This document shows positions 37,411-45,548 of a stretch of 64,000 bases of DNA, one piece after another (within the stretch, counting starts at the first letter, position 1; every line of letters begins with the position of its first letter). Origin of the DNA: Armatimonadota bacterium (GTDB lineage: Bacteria > Armatimonadota > Fimbriimonadia > Fimbriimonadales > Fimbriimonadaceae). The DNA is taken from contig JADFMN010000003.1 in the NCBI GenBank assembly GCA_022563855.1, forward strand, positions 62,001 through 126,000, written 5' to 3'. The notes under the pieces are model-generated. The model worked only from the letters and a program-made list of their open reading frames with translations, had not been told where the DNA came from and searched no databases. Position numbers and translations under genes: made by a program.

Positions 37411-37932
37411 GTGGAGTCGGACAAGGTCATCGAAGCCCGAGAGGGGATAGAGAGCACGGTCAAGCGGTATTTCGTCGGGGTACGGGGCTTGCGCGTGCGC
37501 AGGCGGCACTACTTCAAGAACCTAGAGGGTGTGCAGCACTCAGCGACCTTGAGTATCAGTTCCTGGTCGCCGTACTTTCGAATAATGTACTGTGCGACCC
37601 TTCTTTGCGACGAAGACAGAGACCTCAAGTCGTACGCAAGGGTGCCGGACATCGAGGGCGATCTCGGCTGGTTGAGTGGGCGGAAAAGAGGAACACTTGA
37701 GATAATGGACGCGGCTGTCGAAATGCCGGTGCTAGTTCGAATCAACAAGATTCAGACTCTATTGGAGGAGGATGCGGAAAAGTGGTACAGCCGCGTCAGC
37801 ACACCCGAAGATCTCAGGGCGACCATTACGGAGTCCTGGGACGGCAGCGTAAAGAACTATGTGCCGTTTGCTAAGGGCGCGCTGAAAGTCGGCATCGACC
37901 CGTGGCCAGAGGAGAAGCCGGAAGGCATCTGA
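37411..37932 (+). CDS. candidate immunity protein (paralogue 2), orphan
   Basis: A 173-aa protein closely related to the one at 35758-36279. The two ends are nearly identical and a divergent block lies around residues 43-62 and 80-90. It begins with GTG 18 bases after the stop of a toxin 3' scrap, the same spacing as in the first cassette. With its toxin gone it is an orphan immunity gene, perhaps protecting against relatives that keep the lost tip. Confidence 0.65.
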   Translation: MESDKVIEAREGIESTVKRYFVGVRGLRVRRRHYFKNLEGVQHSATLSISSWSPYFRIMYCATLLCDEDRDLKSYARVPDIEGDLGWLSGRKRGTLEIMDAAVEMPVLVRINKIQTLLEEDAEKWYSRVSTPEDLRATITESWDGSVKNYVPFAKGALKVGIDPWPEEKPEGI

Positions 37933-37956
37933 TTGCGTTGAGACTTCCGCGCATTG

Positions 37957-37984
37957 TGGCTCACGGGCTGTCGCGCCGTTCGCC
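37957..37984 (+). repeat. 28-bp direct repeat, right copy
   Basis: Exact match to 30267-30294, same orientation. Confidence 0.75.
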
Positions 37985-38079
37985 ATTTAACCGTTCGCCC
38001 ATTGCGCTGAACCGCCCGGTAAACTGACAGCCCTGTTCGCCCAGAAGTCGCGCAGGGAGGTTGGCGTCGAAAAACGGCC

Positions 38080-38442
38080 ATGGCACTCGAAGAAAGGAAT
38101 GAAAGGACGCTGAGTCCACGCGTGGTTATCGTCGCGTTGTTGCTCGTGGCGATCATCGTTTACTCGCTCGTGGTCATCTGGGGCAAGTTGCCCGATGGAC
38201 GAAGTACGTTAGCAGACCGAACTACCTTGTTGGCTGTAGTGAGCTCTTATTACAAGCAGACCGGAGAGGTTCCCGATGATGTGGACGACTTGATGGAACA
38301 GTATCGGAAACTGGACTACAAATTGCCCCGCTAGGAGATCGAAAACCTGGACATACAGCTAATCGAAGATGAGAGGAAGATCAGAATCACGTACGTGATG
38401 GATGAGCGAAGCTTCGACGTTACAATCAATGCGAGGCGATGA
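38080..38442 (+). pseudogene. amber-interrupted copy of the caspase-tip partner gene
   Basis: Aligns over its full length with the gene at 45149-45481 (YYKQTGEVPDDVDDL here, YYKQTGEVPNNLDDL there). A single TAC-to-TAG change at 38332-38334 stops it. After the stop the frame stays intact for 35 codons (RKIRITYVMDERSFDVTI) to the matching TGA at 38440. Just upstream the tail of the RHS frame is also conserved (PWHSKKGMKGR, stop at 38111-38113), so the duplicated block included the toxin 3' end. Recent inactivation is likely. Confidence 0.85.
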
Positions 38443-38478
38443 AACCCGCGACGGGTCGAGCATCGTCCAAAGCAATTG

Positions 38479-38913
38479 ATGACAAACTTCAAACACGTCG
38501 CATCGTTGGTCCTGGTGGCCGTTGCTGGATGCAATCTGGCTGTACTGCTCCAAGACCGGGAGAGCCTCGAACAGCAGCGGTCGCTCGTAGAGCACCAGGT
38601 CAATTCGCTGTACGGCGAGGGGTATGACGGGGCGGACTTGCGGGCTCTGGATGCCGCTTGGGAAGTGTTTACCCAGACGAAAGGGCTGAAGGGTTCAGAG
38701 CTTGACAAACAGAACTACTGGTTCGAGATAGAGGCCGGGCGCGCGCATCGGATCGTCGAGATATATCCTAAGCCCAGACCGGAAAACGAACCCGAGCCAC
38801 CCGAACTGCCGATGGCTTCGGACTACTGGCTGTGGGGTACCGAAGGGGTGTTCTGGGTCAACAAGGCCACGTTCGAGGTCGATGGAAAGTTCGTGTATCC
38901 GACTGACCGGTGA
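38479..38913 (+). CDS. lipoprotein of unknown function
   Basis: A 144-aa protein with a signal sequence ending in the lipobox-like VAVAGC (cysteine about residue 18). A coiled-coil-like stretch (QDRESLEQQRSLVEHQVNSL) follows, then a Pro-rich middle (KPRPENEPEPPELP) and a C-terminal block WGTEGVFWVNKATFEVDGKF. ATG 38479 follows a TTG one codon earlier. It lies downstream of the amber-interrupted gene and ends at a strong bidirectional terminator facing the subtilisin gene. No family recognised. Confidence 0.65.
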   Translation: MTNFKHVASLVLVAVAGCNLAVLLQDRESLEQQRSLVEHQVNSLYGEGYDGADLRALDAAWEVFTQTKGLKGSELDKQNYWFEIEAGRAHRIVEIYPKPRPENEPEPPELPMASDYWLWGTEGVFWVNKATFEVDGKFVYPTDR

Positions 38914-38927
38914 GCGTAAGAAGCGAC

Positions 38928-38962
38928 TTTGTGGCGAAGCCACTAACCGGCTTCGCCACAAA
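38928..38962. terminator. bidirectional intrinsic terminator
   Basis: TTTGTGGCGAAGCC-ACTAACC-GGCTTCGCCACAAA, a perfect 14-pair stem with a seven-base loop, lies between the convergent lipoprotein and subtilisin genes. The A/T ends give a U-tract in both directions. Confidence 0.85.
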
Positions 38963-38983
38963 TGAACACACAAGCACAGACGA

Positions 38984-40729
38984 CTACGTCTTCTCGTACT
39001 CGTTCGGCGGTGTCACGCTGTCCCAGGTCAGACCCGAAGCAGACACGCTGTCGACGACGGTCGTATAGGTCGCAGCCGGAGCGTTCCGCAGTTGGAACGT
39101 GACCGTGCCATCCGAACCGGTCGTCGCGGTTCCGACCCACGAGCCGCCATCGTTGTTGGACAGGGTGATCGTGACCGTAGCGCCGGCCACGACTGCGCCG
39201 AGGTTGTCGAGCAGCGCGATCGTGACGCGCAGGTTCTTAGTGCCGCCCCTGCCGCCGGAAGTCGAGTAAGTGATCGCCGAGACGGAGACTTCGGTCGCCT
39301 CTTCTGGCGGGCTGCCGACGGTGATGGTGACCGACTTGCTGCCAGTCTTGTTTCCGGAATCCGTCGCGCTCGCGGTGATCGTGTAAACGCCGTCGGGCAA
39401 AGTCGCCTGGAAGCTGCCGCCGGTGCCGATCTCGCCGAGGCCGGTCGCGGTCCAAGTCATCGAACTGGTGAGCGTTCCGTCTTCGGTGTCGGTCGCCGAA
39501 CCGGCAAAGCTAATGCTCGCGCCTGATGCGAAGGTCGCACCGTCAGAGGGGCTAGTGATCGTGACGACCGGGACGTCGTTGGGAGGGCCGATGTCTGCCG
39601 CCTCGTCGGCGTCAACGATGCCGTAGCCGAACAGCGGGTCCCAGCCCGCATCGCCCAGGTCGTCAGCGGTCATGATGAGCTGCGCGCGAACGTCGGTGTT
39701 CAGCGTCATGCCAGCGGCGATGACGAGCGCCGCCGCGCCAGCGACGTGCGGGGACGCCATGGAAGTACCGCTGAAATTAACGTATCCGCCGCCGAGTTTC
39801 GTCGATTTGATGTTGGACCCCGGCGCCGCTATCTCGACGTCCGGTCCGGTGCTGGAAAAGCTTGATCTTGTGTCGTCCGAAGTCGTCGATGCGACGGCGA
39901 TAACGGACGCATACCGCGCCGGGTAGCCGACCTTGTCGCCCTTGCCCTTGCGGTTGCCGCTGTTGCCGGCGGCAGCGACGTGAATGATGCCTGCCGCGTA
40001 CGAGTTGTCGAACGCGGCCTTGACGGCGACGCCAGGATCGGAGCTGCTGCCGTAGCTGTTGTTCGTCACTTGAATGCCGTTGTCGACGCACCATTGCAGC
40101 GCCGCGATGATGTCGCTCCATGATCCGCTGCCGCTGGAGTTCAGAACCTTGACGCCGTATAGGCTCGCGAGCGGCGCCATGCCGACCACGCCAACGCCGT
40201 CATCTTCCGCCGCGACCGTGCCGGCCACGTGCGTGCCGTGCTTGTAGTCGTCCATGGGGTCGTTGTCGTTGTTGACAAAGTCGTATCCGCCCATGAAGTT
40301 TCCGTCGAGGTCCGGATGCGTGTAGTCGATTCCGGAGTCGATAATGGCGACTTTCACGCCCAAACCTTTGTTTCCGCCGTCGTGTACGAACCCAGCGCCG
40401 GTTCGCTTGACGCCCCACGTGTTGTCCAGTTCGGCGTCAATAGCGTAGACGATGCCGTCAAGGTCGACGGCAATGACGTTCGGGTTCCTTTCGAGCCCGT
40501 CGATCGCCGCAGACGGGATGGTCGCCGCGATCGCGCGAACCAGGCGATAGGTGTACTTGATCGTGCCACCTGCGCCGCGTACCAGTGCCTGCTCGGCCGG
40601 GCCGGGTTGATGAGAGAACGAGATGATGACGGGGACTCGATCGCCGCCTTGGGCGACAGCAGTCAGCGGCGCACCCAACGTGAGCGCAGCAGCGATGATT
40701 GAAAAGAGAAGTAATCGGCGGCAATTCAT
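38984..40729 (-). CDS. secreted subtilisin-like serine protease (S8) with Ig-like C-terminus
   Basis: Exported protease of 581 aa. A signal peptide covers residues 1-26. An I9-type propeptide follows (about 30-100, ending NPNVIAVDLDGIVYA). The catalytic triad is Asp in AIIDSGIDYTHPDL, His in HGTHVAGTVAAE and Ser in FSGTSMASPHVAGAAAL. Residues about 380-470 form an Ig-like or PKD-like domain, and about 485-581 a second Big-type domain (VTITLSNNDGGSW). It is divergent from the intact RHS gene, 274 bases apart, and may process it (inference). Its 3' end is duplicated at 34161-34292. TATAAT on the minus strand near 40797-40802 is its likely promoter. Confidence 0.93.
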   Translation of the reverse strand: MNCRRLLLFSIIAAALTLGAPLTAVAQGGDRVPVIISFSHQPGPAEQALVRGAGGTIKYTYRLVRAIAATIPSAAIDGLERNPNVIAVDLDGIVYAIDAELDNTWGVKRTGAGFVHDGGNKGLGVKVAIIDSGIDYTHPDLDGNFMGGYDFVNNDNDPMDDYKHGTHVAGTVAAEDDGVGVVGMAPLASLYGVKVLNSSGSGSWSDIIAALQWCVDNGIQVTNNSYGSSSDPGVAVKAAFDNSYAAGIIHVAAAGNSGNRKGKGDKVGYPARYASVIAVASTTSDDTRSSFSSTGPDVEIAAPGSNIKSTKLGGGYVNFSGTSMASPHVAGAAALVIAAGMTLNTDVRAQLIMTADDLGDAGWDPLFGYGIVDADEAADIGPPNDVPVVTITSPSDGATFASGASISFAGSATDTEDGTLTSSMTWTATGLGEIGTGGSFQATLPDGVYTITASATDSGNKTGSKSVTITVGSPPEEATEVSVSAITYSTSGGRGGTKNLRVTIALLDNLGAVVAGATVTITLSNNDGGSWVGTATTGSDGTVTFQLRNAPAATYTTVVDSVSASGLTWDSVTPPNEYEKT

Positions 40730-40941
40730 AGCGGTACACCAGGGTTAAACAAGATATCGGCCAATCAAGCGGCCAAACCTAGTTTGCTTTACGCCATTAT
40801 ACGACGATTCGACTCACGGGATTGTTCTACGATTGGCGATACTGGCAATTTTCGCAGGTTGCCCAGCCGCTATTCTTACTTGGAGCGGACGTTTGCCGGG
40901 CGATCAGAACGATGCTCCGACGCCGAGCGGCGAAAAGGGGC

Positions 40942-40970
40942 TTGACAGATCCGCACGAATTGTGTATATG
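40942..40970 (+). promoter_or_regulatory. RHS gene promoter (TTGACA-17-TATATG)
   Basis: TTGACA at 40942-40947 and TATATG at 40965-40970, spacer 17, 33 bases before ATG 41004. The same arrangement is copied at 30364-30392. Confidence 0.7.
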
Positions 40971-41003
40971 CTTTATGACGGTCGTAATTCGGCTGCGGAG
41001 AAA

Positions 41004-44000
41004 ATGATGAAACTGAACGGTAGGGTGGTAAGGAGAGCGAACGCGCTTGCGCTCCGAGCGTCTTGCGTCGGCCTGTCGGTGCTGATGGCGTACAGCACCG
41101 GTGCCAGCGGGTTCAACTACCTCGCTCGGCTGACGTACGAAGAGATCCTCGAGGCCGCCGCGCAGCGTCGCCCTCGACCCGCGCCGTACTCGACCAGCCC
41201 GATCATCATGCCTGCGAGAAAGGGCTCCGTCGGTCGTGATCCGGTTTTGCGCGGCGGAATGTGGAGCGCGGAGGACCTTGCCGTGCTAGCCCGAGCAGAA
41301 CAGCAGCGGGCGGTTCGATTCCTCGAAAGGCACCCTGAGCGGCTGCAAGCGAGCATCAACCCGACTCCAGTGCCGCTACTCGGTGGACCCGGCGGCCCTT
41401 CCGGCTCGCCCGTGCCTGGCGAGGGGTTCGGCGGAGCAGCTTCGGGGCGCAGCTTCGCAACCTACCACGAAGTGCCGATAGGTCTGCCGCCGCCGGGCTG
41501 GGACGACGACGGGGGCGGAGACACGGACGACGGCGGCCCACCGGGCTCGCTCGGCGGGCCAGGTGGCACAGGCGGTATTCCCGGCGATCTGCAGAACAAC
41601 CTCAACACGAACACCGGGAACTTCTTGACGATCCTGGGGCTCACCGGCTGGAACGCGCCGGGGGATTCGTTCGTGGACTTCACGATCGTCCACAACTCGA
41701 TGATGACCACGGAGATCGGCGCGATCACCGACATCGGCCACTCGTGGAGCCACACGTACAGCAAGGAGATCATGTTCTACGGGAACGGTGGGGGCCCGGG
41801 CATCGACTGGGCGTTTCTGATCTGGTCCGACGGCCAGCGGCTGAAGTTTGTGGAGTCCGGCAACCCCGGCGAGTTCGTCTCGACCCAAGGGTACGCGGCC
41901 AAGCTGTACAAGTTCATAGGCGGGTTCCGCGTCGAGACGAAAGACGGCTGGAAGTACCACTTCGACGACGACGGTTTCTTGACGGGCGAAGAGGACGCGT
42001 GGGGAAACCTCGTGACGATATGGAGGACGTTCGGCGGCGATATCATCCAGGTCTCGGACGAGGTCGGTCGCAGCCTGAACTTCACTTACAACGGCTGGGG
42101 CTACATCACCAGCATCACCGCGCCGGACGGCAAGATCATCTGGTTCAACCACGACCCCTCGGGCAACTTGCTGAAGGTCACTTTGTGGCCGCTCGATATG
42201 CAGTCGTACTCCTTCGACTTCACCTACGACGGCAACCACAACATCCTGACCGAGACGACGCCCGGAGGCAAGACTTGGACTTTCGCCTACGACACGAGCG
42301 ACCGGGTGATCTCGTCGCAGAACCCGCTGCTGAAGACTTGGACGATCGTCTACACGCTCGACTCGGCGATCATGTACGATCCGCTGGGCAACTCGGTCTG
42401 GCACAACTACTTCGAAGGGCGGCTCACCAGCATCAGGGACGAGGCTGGGTTCTACGCTTACTACTGGTCCGTTCCAAGCAACAAGCGCCTTCTAGCGCAT
42501 TATAAGGACCGCAATGGCGGGGACTGGTACTGGACGTACGACTCGAACGGCAACGTCCTGACCGAGAAAGACCCGTTGTTGCGAGTGTGGTCGTACACAT
42601 ACGATTCGCGGAATCTGCTGAAAACTGTAGAAGACCCAGCCGGGAAGATTTGGGATCTCGACTACGGCAGTTTCCCCGAAACTCCGGCTCCGATAAGGGT
42701 CATCGACCCGATGGGGCGCGGCGCGGAGACGAGCATCGCGTACGACACGGACGGCAACGTGATCGCGGTCATCCGCGATCTGCCCGCCGGACCAGACGTC
42801 ACCCTTTCGGCGTTTTGGTACGACGTGTATAAGAGCAACGTTATCAAGGCGCACACTTACGGCCCGCGCGAGAGCGAATCGACCGCGACCTACGACATCA
42901 TGGGCCGCGTTCTTACCGCGACCGATGCTGCGGGTGAGACCATTTCCATGCTGTACGACGACTGGGGCCGACCAATTGGAATGCTTCACGGAGACCTGAC
43001 CGGAGTGTCTGTCGTTTACGACCTGGACAGCCAGGTATTAAGTGGGACCGATGAATTGGACCGCACGGTGAACATGTTCTATGACGCGCTAGGACGGCTT
43101 GCGTCAATGGACAATGCAAAGAGCGAAACAACGAGTTTTGCATACGACGATGCGAATCGCCTAACTGACATCACCAACGCGCGTGGCAAGACCCGAACGT
43201 ACACCTACACTGTGCGCAGCGAGGTGTATACGTTGCTGCTCCCCGACGGCGCGCTCGAATCGTGGAGCTACGACGGGGTGGGCAACACGACTTCGTACAC
43301 CAACCCGCTCAACCAGACCATCACTTACGATTACAGCACTGCGCTAGAGCAGATATTGGTCGACTATCCGACCGGCGTCGACACGGCGTTCGCCTACGAC
43401 ACATTAGGTCGCATGACCTCGATGACAGACGCAACCGGCGTTTCGTCCTGGTCGTTCAACGACGCGAGCGATGTCACCCAGGTCGTCACTCCGCAAGGCA
43501 CTATTAACTATGCGTACGACACATGGGGTCGCACGACTTCGGTCACCGAAGTCGGCGTCGGCACGACAACATACAATTGGGACTTCGCCTACGATGTGCC
43601 CACCTCAATGACCAACGCGTTCAACGAGACGACATCTGTTCAATTCGATGGTTTTGGCCGTGTTTACCGCACCAATCTGCCCAACGGAACGTACGAGATT
43701 GTGACATTTGACGCACGTTCGAGACCTTCGTCTGTGGTTGTGCGAGATTCGCTTGATGTTGAGATAGACCGGAAGGAGTACGTCTGGGACGCTGCTAACC
43801 GGGCAACCAATGCGCTTGAGGGGGGTGTGTGGTCAAACTACACCTACGACGTTATCGACCAACTCATCGCCGAGGCGAAGCCGTCTATTAGCTACTCGGC
43901 GTCGTACTCCTTCGACGCGAACGGCAACCGGACTTCGCGCACGGTCAACGGCGTTACCGAGACGTACGCCTACGACGACGCGGACAAGCTGCTCTCGATC

Positions 44001-45152
44001 ACCGGCGGATTCAACCCGCGCACGTACTCCTACGACCTCGCCGGTCGCACGACCGCGATCACGGGGGCAGGCGGCACGACGCAAATCGCTTACGACTACG
44101 AAGGGCGTGTGACGCAAATCACGTACCCTAGCTTAGCGTCTGATTCGTACACCTATAACGGCGTTGGAGCACGGGCATCTGCGATTGGTGTAAGCGGATC
44201 GCGAACGTTCAAACGCAACGGCCTCGGTGTGGTCTCTTCTGTTCTATCTGATGGTGTTGCGCAGTATACGCCTGGCGTTTCACGCCGCGAGAACGGCGTC
44301 TCGACATTCCAACATTCGGGACTGAAGAACACTTCCGCGCAGTCGTCTGCGACAGGCGCAATTTCTGCTTCCCGAGTGTACGATGCCTACGGTAATACGG
44401 TCTCCTCAACCGGCACTTGGAAAGGCCCATTCGGTTACGGCGGTCCGTTCGGCTACCAGGAGGAGGCCAACGGCCTAAAGCTCCTCGGCCACCGCTACTA
44501 CGACCCAGACACCGGTCGTTTCCTTACAAGAGACCCGATTGGCAGCGGACGGAATTGGTACGCCTACGCAGGCAACAGCCCTATCGTTCGCGCTGATGCC
44601 AGCGGTCTTGAGTACGTCGTCGTAGTTAGAGGAAGCCAAGTCGACGGCGAGGACATCAACGAAGACACGGACGCCATCATCAGAGACATTCAGGACAAAT
44701 ACGGAAAGGAAAACGTAGTTGTTGTCAGTACTGCGGAAGATGCGTACAAGGAGCTTGCGGAAGAGGATGCTGGCGTTCTGATTATTATTGGCCACAATTC
44801 GGTTTATGAAGGGGGTGGTGAATGGGACCCAGACATTCACGCGTCGTTCTATGTGGAAGACGGAAGTAGCATTGACCCGCACGAAATCTCTCGCCGTAGA
44901 GGAGGAAGAAGACTAGATCGAATTGAGCTGGTGCTCTGTGACTCTCTCGCAAATCCAGGTCAGGCAGCGGCCTGGGGTAGATTGAGTGATGGAAATCTGT
45001 ACGGATCGTACGGGCCTCTAGCAATTAACTGGTACGCAAAAGGACTTAATCGATTGACAAAATACGACCCTAGTCGCGTGAGAGTTGAACCAAATTGGTG
45101 GAACAGTATCTGGCCATGGCACGGGAAGAAAGGAAAAAAGGGACGCGGATGA
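41004..45152 (+). CDS. RHS/YD-repeat polymorphic toxin with caspase-like tip
   Basis: A 1382-aa secreted RHS protein. The signal peptide is in the first 40 residues, and a Gly/Pro-rich linker follows (GGPGGPSGSPVPGEGFGG and GGGDTDDGGPPG). YD repeats run from about 220 to 1180, ending at the RHS core signature RYYDPDTGRFLTRDPIGSGR. The unique tip of about 185 residues has LIIIGHNS (His1264) and LVLCDSLAN (Cys1312). This His-Cys dyad with strand-like surroundings resembles caspase/CHAT peptidases (inference). The frame opens at 40833, but the promoter lies inside that stretch, so ATG 41004 is preferred. Confidence 0.88.
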   Translation: MMKLNGRVVRRANALALRASCVGLSVLMAYSTGASGFNYLARLTYEEILEAAAQRRPRPAPYSTSPIIMPARKGSVGRDPVLRGGMWSAEDLAVLARAEQQRAVRFLERHPERLQASINPTPVPLLGGPGGPSGSPVPGEGFGGAASGRSFATYHEVPIGLPPPGWDDDGGGDTDDGGPPGSLGGPGGTGGIPGDLQNNLNTNTGNFLTILGLTGWNAPGDSFVDFTIVHNSMMTTEIGAITDIGHSWSHTYSKEIMFYGNGGGPGIDWAFLIWSDGQRLKFVESGNPGEFVSTQGYAAKLYKFIGGFRVETKDGWKYHFDDDGFLTGEEDAWGNLVTIWRTFGGDIIQVSDEVGRSLNFTYNGWGYITSITAPDGKIIWFNHDPSGNLLKVTLWPLDMQSYSFDFTYDGNHNILTETTPGGKTWTFAYDTSDRVISSQNPLLKTWTIVYTLDSAIMYDPLGNSVWHNYFEGRLTSIRDEAGFYAYYWSVPSNKRLLAHYKDRNGGDWYWTYDSNGNVLTEKDPLLRVWSYTYDSRNLLKTVEDPAGKIWDLDYGSFPETPAPIRVIDPMGRGAETSIAYDTDGNVIAVIRDLPAGPDVTLSAFWYDVYKSNVIKAHTYGPRESESTATYDIMGRVLTATDAAGETISMLYDDWGRPIGMLHGDLTGVSVVYDLDSQVLSGTDELDRTVNMFYDALGRLASMDNAKSETTSFAYDDANRLTDITNARGKTRTYTYTVRSEVYTLLLPDGALESWSYDGVGNTTSYTNPLNQTITYDYSTALEQILVDYPTGVDTAFAYDTLGRMTSMTDATGVSSWSFNDASDVTQVVTPQGTINYAYDTWGRTTSVTEVGVGTTTYNWDFAYDVPTSMTNAFNETTSVQFDGFGRVYRTNLPNGTYEIVTFDARSRPSSVVVRDSLDVEIDRKEYVWDAANRATNALEGGVWSNYTYDVIDQLIAEAKPSISYSASYSFDANGNRTSRTVNGVTETYAYDDADKLLSITGGFNPRTYSYDLAGRTTAITGAGGTTQIAYDYEGRVTQITYPSLASDSYTYNGVGARASAIGVSGSRTFKRNGLGVVSSVLSDGVAQYTPGVSRRENGVSTFQHSGLKNTSAQSSATGAISASRVYDAYGNTVSSTGTWKGPFGYGGPFGYQEEANGLKLLGHRYYDPDTGRFLTRDPIGSGRNWYAYAGNSPIVRADASGLEYVVVVRGSQVDGEDINEDTDAIIRDIQDKYGKENVVVVSTAEDAYKELAEEDAGVLIIIGHNSVYEGGGEWDPDIHASFYVEDGSSIDPHEISRRRGGRRLDRIELVLCDSLANPGQAAAWGRLSDGNLYGSYGPLAINWYAKGLNRLTKYDPSRVRVEPNWWNSIWPWHGKKGKKGRG

Positions 45153-45481
45153 GTTTTCGCACAGTTGTAGTCGGGCTGTCGTTGCTCGCAGTCATTACCT
45201 ACTCATTTGTAGTTATAGTAGGCAAGTTGCCGAACGGGCGCAATACAATGACCGATAGAACGACCCTACTAGTTGTTGTAAAGTCTTACTACAAGCAGAC
45301 GGGGGAGGTGCCGAATAATCTGGACGACTTGAAGAACCAGTATCAGAAACTGGGTCATGATCTGCCCCGTTACGAGATCGAAAACCTGTACATACAGCTA
45401 ATCGAAGATGAGAGGAAGATCAGAATCAAGTACGTGATGAACGAGAGAAGCTTCGACGTTACGATCGATGCGAGGCGCTGA
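45149..45481 (+). CDS. small membrane protein, candidate immunity protein of the caspase-like tip
   Basis: A 110-aa protein with one N-terminal transmembrane helix (VVVGLSLLAVITYSFVVIV) and a soluble part with YYKQTGEVPNNLDDL, a motif style also seen in pseudopilin-like proteins. ATG 45149 overlaps the RHS stop (ATGA) and has an AAGGGA site; ATG 45116 is an alternative, also conserved in the amber-interrupted copy at 38080. Coupling to the toxin tip and duplication with it point to immunity (inference). Confidence 0.65.
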   Translation: MSFRTVVVGLSLLAVITYSFVVIVGKLPNGRNTMTDRTTLLVVVKSYYKQTGEVPNNLDDLKNQYQKLGHDLPRYEIENLYIQLIEDERKIRIKYVMNERSFDVTIDARR

Positions 45482-45482
45482 T

Positions 45483-45541
45483 TCTCGACGTTCCAGCACT
45501 CGCGTCTGAAGAACACTTCCGCGCAGTACTCGGCTTCTGGC
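45483..45541 (+). pseudogene. 59-bp RHS core scrap
   Basis: About 55 bases resemble the RHS core stretch coding STFQHSGLKNTSAQ (as at 44305 and 34897). It stands alone between the small membrane gene and the murJ stop, marking the right border of the shuffled region. Confidence 0.75.
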
Positions 45542-45548
45542 GTGTCGA

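Noticed and set aside
38984-45481. Tc-toxin or prophage tail locus
   Set aside because: There are no TcA/TcB partners, baseplate, portal or capsid genes; the YD repeats with DPIGSGR core fit an RHS protein.
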